From positions 1-64,000 of the forward strand of contig JAIXMR010000125.1 in the NCBI GenBank assembly GCA_025677835.1: a stretch of 64,000 bases of DNA, read 5' to 3'. The first letter of the stretch is position 1. Every line of letters begins with the position of its first letter. Both the position numbers and the translations under genes were made by a program. Below the pieces are notes generated by a model. That model had not been told where the DNA came from. It searched no databases and was given only the letters and a program-made list of their open reading frames with translations. Shown in pieces: positions 36,552 through 47,456 of this stretch. Source of the DNA: Sporodiniella umbellata (lineage: Eukaryota > Mucoromycota > Mucoromycetes > Mucorales > Rhizopodaceae).

Positions 36552-37466
36552 TTAACCGTTCAGCTTTTTCCAATGGCTGTTCATTGCCAATGCGGAGGTA
36601 GTCATACTAAAGATGCCCAATGTCAGTTGAAAGTTACCAAAAAAAAAAAAAAAAAAAAAAAAAAAACTTACCCAGCTAAACCGACAATTCCTTCGTCGGC
36701 CTTCAAGTAACTTAAACCAGCTAGCGGAATGATTGCATCTACGGCATCTTGAATCATTTGATATCTAGTGCTATATTTGTCCCTATTTTGAATATAGGTT
36801 TGAGTCAACCACTATTAAAAAAGACTATTTCTCTCTTACTTTGCAAGGGCTTTTTCTTGAGCCTTTAGTTCGGTCAATTGGGTATCGGATCCTTTCTCGG
36901 CATTGACAATTGCCTTACGTGTCTTTTCAAGCATATGTTGACGCACTGCAAGTTGTTTAGACTTGTATAGACCGGAAAGCAAGGAGGCTGTCAGGGCCAC
37001 CAACCAACATCTTTGGCCGAATTGGGTGACTTGTTTAATGTTGGTAAACTTGTAAAAGTTGATGGCGTTTGCCTAGGAAGTAAGGCAGGGTGAGTATCTA
37101 TCTTTTTTTTTTTTTTTTGGTATTGTAATTTACCAAGACCAAGGCCTCACTAAGATAATAAAAGAACATACCGGCCTGTTTGACTACAGCAGTATATTTG
37201 ATGGTTTCGTCTTTGATGGTTAAGCTTTTTACACCGACTTGAGCAAATTCCACAGGTTTCAAAAGACGAAAGAACTTTCTGCCGTTACCAAGATGAGTCT
37301 TTAAATCAACCCATCTTTGGATGGTATCTTTTGGTGCACCGATACGAAACAAATAGAATGCATAGAAACGAGCAAAGTATTGAAATAGACGACAGAGCTT
37401 TTCTCTACCGACAGTCGTTGCCAAATAGCGGTTAAAGGCATCGATCTTTTCATGAGTTAGAACCAT
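36552..37466 (-). CDS. PEX11: peroxisomal membrane protein PEX11
   Basis: Promotes elongation and division of peroxisomes. Four exons: 37466-37134, 37072-36840, 36782-36672 and 36606-36552, giving 243 residues, close to yeast Pex11 (236). The first exon carries the family start: KIDAFNRYLATTVGREKLCR, then LFQYFARFYAFYL, then HLGNGRKFFRLLKPVEF. Exon 2 gives a membrane-proximal segment (QRCWLVALTASLLSGLYKS) and a charged helix. The end YLKADEGIVGLAGMTTSALAMNSHWKKLNG corresponds to the conserved GLAGxxTS...W segment. I chose the ATG at 37466; the open upstream frame (MAAPLFFFF...) reads through homopolymers and is presumably 5' UTR. The third intron contains a 26-A/T tract. Confidence 0.93.
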
Positions 37467-38284
37467 TTTATCGTGAATGTTTTCAATTGTATGTGTGGGG
37501 GGGGGAAAAAAAAAAAAAAGAGGAGCAGCCAAGACGCTTTTTGACCGGAGAGCTCAAATTATCACATGAATTTGTGACTGTGTTTTCCTTTTTTTTACCG
37601 ATGACTATGACTAAAGGTTATCAAGGCGTGTGTGCTCTCGGATAGGAGTGTGTCATTCACATGTTTCCAAAGAAAAAAACTTTCCAATTTGTCATCTCCT
37701 CCATACGTTAGCTACCTTTGTTTCATCACTTTTTGTTTTGCCCTGGCAGAAAGAAATCGGGTGGGTAAAAAGTATTACCAAAATGCAATGGATTGAACCC
37801 ATTGGCAGCTTTTTCAACACAAGGGTGATCCGAGGGGTTTGAATAGGCGTACATTGATGAATTGGATGGGAGACAACTCGGCTGGGGAGACAGGGTAGGT
37901 TAGTATGACTTTATTCACCGATTGCCACTCTTTCTCTTTGAGCAGTTAGAATAAGAGTAGTAGTAATCATAGTAATAATCATAATAATCATCATAATCAT
38001 AGTAGTAGTAGTAATAATAATAATAATAATAATAATAAAAAGGCGTTGAAAAAAAAAAAGGTTGAGGTATAAATTGACCTGTTGATTAGAAAAAAGAAAT
38101 TGACTACCAAAAAGTAATGGGCTCATAGAGAGAGTCAAGGCCCAGGCATCCTGAGCAGCTGGATTGTAGATGAACGTGGTAGTCTATATTAAGAAAGTGC
38201 AAGAGGCTCAAGCTAAAAAAAAAAAAAAAGGCACGGGTTGAATAAAATTTCCTAAAAGTGTTTTTCTTTCTCCCCTTCAGCGCC
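37467..38284. other. intergenic with a possible unrecognised spliced gene on the - strand
   Basis: GC-richer than ordinary spacer DNA here. On the - strand two mutually exclusive frames at about 38,108-38,215 both look protein-like: one reads NPAAQDAWALTLSMSPLLF after an acceptor at 38,184, the other LLHFLNIDYHVHLQSSCSG. A further open stretch (about 37,797-37,890) follows a CCCCAG acceptor and could be a second exon. No start codon and no family could be assigned. A trinucleotide repeat lies between the two pieces. Confidence 0.25.
37957..38038. repeat. ATA/GTA trinucleotide microsatellite
   Basis: Imperfect run of AGTA, ATAATC and then pure AAT units over about 80 bp. Length variation is likely. 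Confidence 0.85.
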
Positions 38285-38761
38285 ATGTGGGTTTACTTTG
38301 GTCTTTTTCTAGTGTTTATTAGCAGTAAGATGTAAGGGATGGAATGAGCTGTTGCTTACTGTAGGGTAGTTTGTTTGATTTTCCGACAAAAGCTGTTGTA
38401 CGGGGGTTCACTCATAGCAGATAAAGCCAACCGACTGATAGGGTATCACCTTCTTCCAACCAACGAAGGATCTTTTGAAACCGATATTGAAGATGGTTTA
38501 ACAAGTTCTCAGTTTGACTTGACAACAAACTTGGATCAAGAAGACGAAAGAGCTGGATTGAAAGACAAAGAGGAAATACTGAAAATCATGAAAAAGCAAA
38601 AGGTGTCATTTGATCAAGCAAGACTCATTCGACAACAAAGGCTGTTGAAGAAAAACGTAAAGAAAGAAAAGAAAAATTACCCAAATCACTGAGTGTTTCT
38701 ATAGAATATTGACCCAGACACGGGTCTCCCATTGGATCCAAAGTTTGTTAGTTTTTCTTAG
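38285..38761 (+). CDS. DUF2015 family small membrane protein
   Basis: Three exons: 38285-38324, 38370-38656 and 38705-38761, giving 127 residues. An N-terminal membrane helix (WVYFGLFLVFISICLIF) is followed by a soluble part with GYHLLPTNEGSFETDIEDGL, a charged segment (KDKEEILKIMKKQKVSFDQARLIRQ) and the conserved end GxDPxTGLPLDP, here NIDPDTGLPLDPKFVSFS. This matches the fungal DUF2015 family, which has no known function. Splice choice at 38,369 (GGGTAG) avoids an in-frame stop after the earlier GTAG. It lies 161 bp upstream of the RNase P-like gene on the same strand. Confidence 0.8.
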
Positions 38762-38922
38762 CCTTTCGAAGGGATGATTCTGTATTAAAAATTCAGGCGG
38801 AGGAGGAGGATGTGTGGGTTGGGTGATCAATCACACTCAGATTTTAAGCCTCAGTAAGAATTCCCTTTTTTGTTTTGTTTTTTTTTTTTTTTTTTTTTTT
38901 TGGTTTTTTTTTTTTCTTTACC

Positions 38923-39390
38923 ATGTCTACAACCTGTGTGAAGCCATGGTTCAAAAAATACAGACCGGTAGATGACTGGCAGTATTTGAAAGTCCAAATG
39001 TAAACGGATGGTTTCCCTGCCACTTTTTTTTTTTTTTTTTTTTTTAATTGCTCTTGAAAATAGTTGGTCCGATCAAGACCTCGATGTTCAAATCACTGAA
39101 CTTTCTTTTCGAATGAGTATACATCAGGCTTTAGAGCATGTGTTTGGTCAAATGGGCACTTCGTGTTATGTGAATGTCTTGGGCTGGAACCCGTATGATA
39201 ATCAGGGAATGATCAAAATCAAACAGAGGTAGGGCAGTGTCTGGATAGAATGATGATATTCAACCTGTTGTATAGTGAGTTGACCACGGTCTGGTCGGCT
39301 TTGGCTAGTTATCATTTTACTATCAGTGAAAAAACGTGTGCCATGGACATTGTATCCTCTTCAGCCCAACTTATCAGTCTAGCTGAATAA
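38923..39390 (+). CDS. Rpp14/Pop5-like ribonuclease P/MRP subunit
   Basis: Small protein subunit of the RNA-based enzyme that matures the 5' ends of tRNA. Three exons: 38923-38999, 39064-39228 and 39276-39390, giving 118 residues. DDWQYLKVQI corresponds to the first strand, then LSFRMSIHQALEHVFGQMG (helix and loop), NPYDNQGMIKIKQ (strand) and ELTTVWSALASYHFTISEKTCAMDIVSSSAQL, the conserved C-terminal half. The overall layout fits Rpp14 (human 124 residues). The first intron contains a long T-run. The family match is by pattern only; Pop5 is the alternative name for the yeast paralogue. Confidence 0.7.
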
Positions 39391-39685
39391 AGACAGACAC
39401 TGTACCACTCGAAATCTGCATTGTAGCCATGGATGCGCGCCCTTTTTTTTTTTTTTTTTTTTTGTTGGTTATCCAATCCATGTAACATTGAAAAGTAACT
39501 GTGATGCCATTCAGCCCAAAACAAACAACCCTCCATGTAAACAAAGCTCATCCTAACAAAAACAAAAAGCGAAGGGTAAAGAAAAATAATGATTTTTGTA
39601 ATGGCTTTGTTTTTCAAAAGAAGGTTTCTAAATAATTTTTATCAATGACGTAAATCCATCGATCTTATTTTGCATTTCTTCTCTC

Positions 39686-39718
<33 letters not shown>

Positions 39719-39735
39719 TTTGTAATTGCAATAAA
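39391..39735. other. short intergenic region with T-runs
   Basis: Two T-runs (about 39,441-39,463 and 39,689-39,718) and no gene. Presumed promoter of the SPRY gene. Confidence 0.5.
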
Positions 39736-40262
39736 ATGCAATCGTCATATACTTGGATATTTATAGTTGGGGTAGTTGTTTTTTTTGTTATTACGGTTGC
39801 TCTACTGTTCTTCTCAAGGTCTCCGATTGAACTTTCTTTGTCTTTTAATGGTGACCTTGAAGCGATGCCTTCGGATTCTGAAGATGAAATTGCGAATTTG
39901 CCCGCGGATGCTAGGCTTAGTTATGAGAGAGCGAAAAGTAAAGCGTTATTATTATTATTTTTTTTTTATATATGAGGGAGAGCTACTAAACAAGCCCTGA
40001 TCATCCACACCTTCTCCCGTTTTATAGACTGGCAACAACATCACCCACCCAACAGCATTCCAACGGACATTACACAGCCTCAACTTATTACTATTCAAGA
40101 AAAAGGAGTATCGGCTTTTGAGTTTGAAGGCGAACCTGAGGCCAACTGCTTTGTGGCAGGTAGAACCGAGATACAGTTTATGGAAGGTGAGAACTGTATA
40201 CAGACCAATTTACCACTCCCAAGAAATCAAGAAGTTTATTATTGGGAGGTAAACCCTACTTT

Positions 40263-40301
<39 letters not shown>

Positions 40302-40952
40302 GATAGAGACAATGTCTATTTCAGGCCAAACTATTTGATAAGCCAGAGAATACAATTGTAGCCATTGGCGTTGCCACCAAACCTTATCCAAGCTGGCGAC
40401 TACCAGGTAGAAAGAAAGAAAAAAAAAAAAAAAAGAGAGAGAGGGGAGGGGACTGAAAGCGAAAGGAGGATAGGCTGGAGTCGATATTCGATTGGGTATT
40501 TTTCAAACGATGGATGCAAATACTTTAGTTCACCTTTTAATGGAAAAGCGCATGGACTACCGTTCAAACATGGGGATGTGATTGGGGTAGGTTATCGGTA
40601 TCGAACAGGCAGTGTGTTTTTTACGAGGAATGGAAGAAAACTAGAGGATGCGTATACGGGCGTACGATGGAACTTGTTTCCAACGATTGGAGCCAACGGA
40701 CCTTGTCAGGTGCATGTCAACCTAGGCCAGATGGGGTTTGTCTTTATCGAGGCCAATGTGAAAAAGTGGGGTTTGGCACCTTCCCAAGGCACACTCTCTC
40801 CCCCACCTGCTTACGGTACCGAAAGAGACTCGGTCTTGTTAGCCACCGGCACCACTTCCTCTGATCCACCCCCTCCCCTTCTAGTTCACTTTGAGGGCAT
40901 TCCATCCAGTCGACCTCCCTCTTACCGTGCTGAAAATCATTTGTTGGATTAA
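39736..40952 (+). CDS. SPRY-domain membrane protein with PPxY motifs (Ssh4/Ear1-like)
   Basis: Probable adaptor that brings the Rsp5 ubiquitin ligase to endosomal and vacuolar membrane proteins. Four exons: 39736-39937, 39983-40248, 40325-40406 and 40474-40952, giving 342 residues. One membrane helix at about residues 7-29 (IFIVGVVVFFVITVALLFF), an acidic linker, then an SPRY domain (about 100-275) with EVYYWEAKLFDKPENTIVAIG, YPSWRLPGWSRYSIGYFSNDG and GVGYRYRTGSVFFTRNGRKLEDA. The tail carries two ligase-binding motifs, PPAY at 294-297 and PPSY at 331-334. Membrane helix, SPRY and PPxY in this order are the hallmark of yeast Ssh4 and Ear1. Introns 2 and 3 contain A-runs and a GA-rich stretch. 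Confidence 0.88.
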
Positions 40953-41005
40953 ACAAAAGAAAACAATCGAATAAACCGTGCATTTCCCCACCCCTTATCC
41001 TTTAT

Positions 41006-42838
41006 TTATTTACGGTTTAAAAAGTTAGCCAAAGGACTTTTGCCTCGCGGTCGATCCCTGGCACCGACCAAAGGGGAGGTAAGGGTCGGTCGATCATGAT
41101 CCAAAGGGAATCGACCCTTTCTTTCAGACTCTGGTTCAGGTCGCTAAAGAACAGGGTTAGTCAAAAAAAAAAAAAAAAAATAGAGAGAGAAACTTACTTC
41201 TGGGGAGGGAAGGCAAACGAGTGGTTTCAAAGCTTGAATTTGAGCCGTTAACGGTTCGAGTTGTTTGGCAAGTAGATGAGAAAAATCGGTAGAGAAGGCG
41301 TTTCGGTGTTGATCGAGAGTGATTTGGAGTGTGTGACGTTCTTGTTCGGTGCGTTGAAGGGTGGTCTTGAGACTTTCTTTTTCTTGTTGGAGAGCTTGGA
41401 TCTCTTGCTCAAGAGAGGAAGAACGGTCGGTGGTATAAAGTGGCTGGGTGGGAGAATCGCCCAGGGCTTGAAGCACCAGTCGTTCGAGCATCTCGTACAT
41501 GACGCCGGTGAACTCATGAAGGTCAGAATGTGTTTTTTCCATAGCGCGATCAAAATAGGTACGTGCGTTTTGTTCGTAACGTTGTAGGTGGGTATCGACG
41601 GCTTGTTGTGCTTGGGTATGCTGGGTGTGTAGGGCAACGACCTGTTCCATCTGTAGCTTACTGGCGCCTTTGACAGCACGACGGACAATGTCTTCGAGCT
41701 GGGCGTGTGGGTGACTAGGCTGTTCGGTGGCTGGTTGAGGCAAGGGAGTGGCGGCTTGGGCAAGACGACCCTCGGTTGCCTCCAGACGGTCCAGGACCTC
41801 TTCCAGCTGCTGTGAAAGGGCAGGGAGATCAGGAATGGCACTGTTTTGAATATCGTTGGTGATGAGTTGTAGGTAATGGCCGATGGTTTTGATCTGGTGT
41901 GTCTGTTCTTGCGCGGTTTCCTCTTGATGTTTGATGAGCTCTAGTACGGTATCGTCCAACCGGGAAGGCTCGGGTGGGACGATACGTGTCAAAAGAAGGT
42001 CTAGTTTCTCATGCAAGGCGGTATGTTTTTCTGAGGCGAGATCCTCTCGAAGGGAATTTAGGTCTTGCGATATCAGTGACAGGCCATGCTTCCGACCGGC
42101 CTCGTGGGTAACAGCGTCCTGTTTCTCTGTTTCCAAGAAGCAAAGGATGTCATGCTCGAGATCTTTCCAGCCCGTTTTGGCTTCCTCCAGCGAGCGAGCC
42201 AATTGGCGTACGTCTTGATGTAGGGCTTCGAGGGGTGTGTCGTCCGGTGCTGGCAGCGGTTCTTTTGGGATCCTCGCGTGACTGTCGTCCCCTTCGAGAC
42301 ATTGTGTACGCCACTGTTTGGCTTCACGTTCCAACAGGGCGCATTGATTCTTGAGGGTGTTTTGGGCGAGATCAAAGGCGACGCGTTGTTCGGCTTCTTT
42401 GGTCTGACAGTCGATTCTAAAAAGGGCTTCTTGTTTTTCCAAGGCTTCTTTGATGGCCCCGGCCAGGTTTTGTTCTTGGGTCCGTATGGCCTCCTTTAAC
42501 CGTTCGCATTGATCAGCCCACCGTCTGTTTTCTTCCTCGAGTGTTTCGACTACGGTCTGTAGGTGCCGGTTCATCTGCTCTGAAGTTTGGATACGTGCAT
42601 TGAGCTCATTTTGGGTTGCCATCGATACTTTGCCCATAATCGAGGTAAGTGAATCCACCCAATCTTTACGTGACACGATATCGTCCATGCCCAGGATCAC
42701 ATCCTCTCTTTTCACCAACATTCGAATCTCCCATTTGATCCCTGGCTTATAATCCTGAGCTCGTGGAGCAATCTCTACCACTTCACTCATATCATAAGTC
42801 TGTAGATGATGTGCACACTACCGATTGGGGTGAGGGGG

Positions 42839-42877
<39 letters not shown>

Positions 42878-43349
42878 TTGACATCTTTATAGAGATAGAG
42901 TCCACCTGGCTTGATAGAATTACCATGTTTGGCTACCCCATAGACTGGTTTCCATGGCTGTTTTCCAAAAAAAAAAAAAATTAGAAAATTAGAAAATTAG
43001 AAAATTAGAAAATTAGAAAAAGTCAAGTGTTTACCATCAAACCATTCTTTCGATAGAGCCAACCCTCTTTGATTACTTTGGATTCTTGAGAAGCGTAGGT
43101 AGGGGAAGGACTCTGGAGTGAGGTTAGACTTCGATTGGACCGATCAGTCTCTTCTGTTACGATGGGTTCTTGATCAAAAACCACCTCTTCTTGCACTGGA
43201 TAGCGTACACTGGATCGTTTGACGGGTGTTTCTTGAAGTTGTGACCGCCATTGTTGTTGAAGCGCTGCGACAGATTTGGAAGGTGAAACCGGTCGTTGGC
43301 GCCAATCCATGGTGGTTCGAATTCCCTTTGATTTATACACTTCACTCAT
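41006..43349 (-). CDS. PH-domain and coiled-coil protein
   Basis: Four exons: 43349-43035, 42957-42877, 42799-41198 and 41143-41006, giving 711 residues. The N-terminal 90 residues are disordered and Ser/Pro-rich. A pleckstrin-homology domain spans about 93-195: KEGWLYRKNGLMPWKPVYGV, then GGLYLYKDVKTYDMSEVVEI and IKWEIRMLVKREDVILGMDDIVSRKDWVDSL, with the invariant Trp near the end. From about 200 to 650 is a long, Glu/Gln-rich coiled coil. The tail is basic (RPRGKSPLANFLNRK). The design suggests a membrane-phosphoinositide-linked scaffold; the specific orthologue is not recognised. The first intron contains five tandem TTTTCTAA units and an A-run; the second a 34-T run. It is convergent with the SPRY gene, with only 53 bp between the stops. 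Confidence 0.8.
42981..43021. repeat. tandem TTAGAAAA octamer within intron 1 of the PH gene
   Basis: Five head-to-tail copies of TTAGAAAA on the + strand, which read TTTTCTAA on the sense strand of the gene. Each copy supplies a branch-point-like CTAAT, just before the T-tract and the acceptor of that intron. Confidence 0.85.
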
Positions 43350-43659
43350 TCTAAATAAAATAAAAAAAGTAAAAGAGAAAGAGAGAGAAAATAAGAAAGA
43401 GTCAAGCTGTGTTTGCAGTTACTGGATTAGGGCACGAGAGAGATTAAGCCCTGTGTTACAATAACAGTGCCAAATAGAGCAAGCCTCTCTTTCAGCGTCA
43501 TGTTGCAGATGAAAAAAGCTTGGGTCATCTTGGACGGTTTATTCTATTCATGAAAAGACCAAGACAGGCTTGTGTGACACGTCTTTTAAAAAAAAAAAAA
43601 AAAAAATCGAAAAAAAAAAAAAAAAAAAAAAAAAAGACAGAGAGAGAGAGCTGTAGAGA
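43350..43659. other. low-complexity intergenic region
   Basis: Contains GA-rich runs and two A-runs (about 43,589-43,607 and 43,612-43,635); no gene. Confidence 0.5.
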
Positions 43660-44589
43660 CTAGTGTTCATGTTGATTTGTTAAGAAAGGAATGCTGAAAG
43701 GGGACATCTCCGGTCTTCGGGTAGGAGATTGAGATTTTTCAAAAGACTTTTTGTTGTATTTTCTTCGTTTGACCCAAAAGTTACTGATGAGTACATGAGC
43801 GCCCCAGTATTCTAAACATACTTTGAGAGGCAAAAGATGATGGGTGGCACTTTCGAGTACGCGATAAGTTTCTAATTTGACGGTAGGATCGATATAACTC
43901 CAACGAATGTCAGGGTCGATACGATGGGCGTCTTTGACATAAGACACGACGGCTTTGGTGACCATGATGGCTTCCTTGACCATGGCTTTGTAATCAAGCT
44001 GTTGATTGTCTTCTTGTGGACCCAGCACTTTTTCGATCAAATCAACGTAGAGATTACTTGTGAACTGTAAACTGTGTTCTTTCCCGCCCAAGGTCTCGGC
44101 CACCTCTTTGGCAGACGGCCTGGGCAAGGTACGATCCATGGGTGTGTAGTGGGGGAAAGGACCGCCGGGTGTGGAAGCAAACTTGGTAGGGATCGCGTCT
44201 TCTTGAAAGCAGGTGAGTTCCTGTGGGCGGGCATGCATGGGTGAGGACTGAATCGAATCCTGTTCTTCTACCGCGTTCTTTAGGCTGAGCACCACACCCT
44301 GAAGTGTCGAGATTTCGTTCACCAACACTTTCATCGTTTCGTTCATCCGATACACTTGGCTTGTCGTCAAATCCAATTGATCCTTGATCTCTCGTAACTT
44401 TCCCTCGTCAGATTCTATCCTGTGGGCCGATGTTTCGAATTCAGCTCCATTGTTCTCTGCCGTCCGTTTCCGTTTTGGAGCGCTCGTGTCACCCTCCATC
44501 GCTCGTTTGACAACCTCTTCTTCCGCTGAGGAGAGTTCATCTTCTTCTTCCACTTTGACTCGCCTCGCTGTTTTTTCGTTGATTTCCAT
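43660..44589 (-). CDS. orphan protein with coiled coil and nuclear-localisation-like motif
   Basis: Single exon, 309 residues, GC-rich and with the same codon character as its neighbours, so very likely real. The N-terminus is acidic (EEEDELSSAEEEVVKRAMEG) with a PKRKRT nuclear-localisation-like motif at about 38-43. A heptad-rich coiled coil runs at about 63-110. After a Pro-rich linker comes a predicted helical domain (about 160-275): KEVAETLGGKEHSLQFTSNL, then YKAMVKEAIMVTKAVVSYVK and IRWSYIDPTVKLETYRVLES, ending HVLISNFWVKRRKYNKK. I recognise no family. The downstream tail is short and basic. Nuclear localisation is an inference. Confidence 0.7.
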   Translation of the reverse strand: MEINEKTARRVKVEEEDELSSAEEEVVKRAMEGDTSAPKRKRTAENNGAEFETSAHRIESDEGKLREIKDQLDLTTSQVYRMNETMKVLVNEISTLQGVVLSLKNAVEEQDSIQSSPMHARPQELTCFQEDAIPTKFASTPGGPFPHYTPMDRTLPRPSAKEVAETLGGKEHSLQFTSNLYVDLIEKVLGPQEDNQQLDYKAMVKEAIMVTKAVVSYVKDAHRIDPDIRWSYIDPTVKLETYRVLESATHHLLPLKVCLEYWGAHVLISNFWVKRRKYNKKSFEKSQSPTRRPEMSPFSIPFLTNQHEH

Positions 44590-44640
44590 TCTTTTTGTTT
44601 TTTTTTTTTTTTTCTATTTTGTTACTCAATAACAATACGT

Positions 44641-44681
<41 letters not shown>

Positions 44682-45113
44682 TCTTTTGATACGAGAAAAA
44701 AATAAGAAAAAATAATAAAAAAAATGAAAAAAAAATGAAAAAGAAAAATAAAAATTAGAAAAAACAAAAAAATAAAAAAAAATAAAAAAACTTTTTTTTT
44801 TTTTTTTTTGTATGCGCATTTAATAGGCAAAGGTCATTTGTAAGGTTTTTTTTTTTCTAAAGTAAAGATTTTTTTTTTTTTTTTAATTTCGAATTCGCTG
44901 TATGGATAGGTTTTAGTTGACTATCGAAACTCCAGGCTGGTATTGAAAAATCAATAACAAGCATCGTACTCGGCTTTTCAATACAAAAAAGTAAGAATCC
45001 AGTCACTTTAGAATATCATTTTAATTTTAATTTTTTAAGGCTCTGAGTTTTGAACGTGTTCACAGACAAAGCCTGTCAGAAACTAGGCAAGCCAAAGGAA
45101 GCTTTCATGGTCT

Positions 45114-45149
<36 letters not shown>

Positions 45150-45323
45150 GGTTGCTTTTCTTACACACTGAGAGGATCTACACATATACACGTAACGCTC
45201 AATTAAAAAGAGAAGGCTTGAAGTGGTACAGAAATGGGTTTCTCTGTTTCCTTTTTTTTTTTTTTTTTTTGAAAAAAAAGTCAAAAGAAAAAACGAAAAA
45301 AAGAAACCGGTTGAAAAGTCACT

Positions 45324-45356
<33 letters not shown>

Positions 45357-45716
45357 GTTCGGTTCGATTGGGAATGTACGACCGAATTCGAAAGAATAAA
45401 AAGAGATGATTACGTTCTGATGCGTCATCGTTACTTGACTTTAGAAGCGTTTACCAAACCTCTTTTTTTTTTTACTTTTTTTTTTTTTTTTTTCAGTCCA
45501 TAGACTTGTCCATAAGAGAAATAGGAACCGTTGAGAGCTACGTTGGTTGTTCTTGAGCCTTGAGGATATGTGTTTGACATAAAAATGACGTAGCAAAGCG
45601 AGGATCGCAACGCAATGACGTGAGGTGTGGGTCATGACAAAGAAAGAGTATAAAAAGGGAGAGGAGAAAATCAAACGATCCAACAATCAAACAAACAAAC
45701 AAACAAACAAACAAAG
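44590..45716. other. low-complexity intergenic region, 1.1 kb
   Basis: Dominated by simple sequence: a CT microsatellite (about 44,641-44,671), A-rich and T-rich blocks and T-runs of 20-30 bases. Long Lys- or Phe-rich frames here are homopolymer artefacts. A short coding-like stretch on the + strand at about 45,041-45,108 has no partner. The right end is the CsbD promoter. Confidence 0.5.
45586..45656 (+). promoter_or_regulatory. CRE-like pair and TATA box of the CsbD-like gene
   Basis: Two TGACGT cores (45,586-45,591 and 45,616-45,621) are followed by TATAAAAA at 45,649-45,656, about 60 bp before the start codon, and a (CAAA)n leader at 45,688-45,715. TGACGT is the core site of ATF/CREB-type bZIP stress factors. 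This fits strong, stress-inducible expression of the gene downstream; it is inference from motifs. Confidence 0.5.
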
Positions 45717-46010
45717 ATGGACGCTTCAAGAACCGAATCAAAGAAAGACCAATTCATGGGTAGCGCTAAGGACACCTTGGGTAGTGCTGTAGGTAACGAA
45801 AGCATGCAAGCTGAAGGCAAGGCCCAAAACGCTTCAGGCCATACCCAAGAAACCGCTGCCAACGTTCAAGGTTACGTTCAAGGCTTGACCGATCAAGTCT
45901 CGGGTGCCGTCAAGGGTGCTTATAACTCTCTTACCGGTAACTCCACCGATGAAGCTGCCAACAAGGCTCAAGAAAAGAAGGGTGAAGCTCAAAAGAGCTG
46001 GAACGCCTAA
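45717..46010 (+). CDS. CsbD-like (UPF0337) stress protein
   Basis: Single exon, 97 residues. Very hydrophilic, Ala/Gly/Gln/Lys-rich, with the CsbD-type repeat pattern (KDQFMGSAKDTLGSAVGNES, then QAEGKAQNASGHTQETAANVQG and DQVSGAVKGAYNSLTGNS). CsbD was first described as a general-stress protein in Bacillus; fungal homologues are small, abundant and stress-induced, without a known biochemical activity. Codon use is strongly biased to preferred codons (GGT, GCT, AAG), which suggests high expression. The ATG follows directly on a CAAA-repeat leader, and there is a TATA box at the expected distance. Confidence 0.88.
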   Translation: MDASRTESKKDQFMGSAKDTLGSAVGNESMQAEGKAQNASGHTQETAANVQGYVQGLTDQVSGAVKGAYNSLTGNSTDEAANKAQEKKGEAQKSWNA

Positions 46011-47301
<1,291 letters not shown>

Positions 47302-47456
47302 ATGTCTCTTGTTTTTTTTTTTATTCTATTTTTTATTCTATTGTTATTTTTTTTATTTATTTATTTATAACGCACGCTCACATTCACTCACTCACCTATC
47401 ACCAAAAATGAAAATGAATAGATAAAGAGATATATCCATGGCTTTTTTTTTTTTTT

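Noticed and set aside
37957..38038. asparagine/isoleucine repeat protein
   Set aside because: The open frames over the trinucleotide run are due to the microsatellite, not to a gene.
41248..41841. 197-codon open frame on the - strand
   Set aside because: Alternative frame inside the coiled-coil exon of the PH gene; no independent motif.
44537..45428. several Lys- or Phe-rich frames of about 100 codons
   Set aside because: They consist mainly of translated poly(A)/poly(T) and dinucleotide runs.
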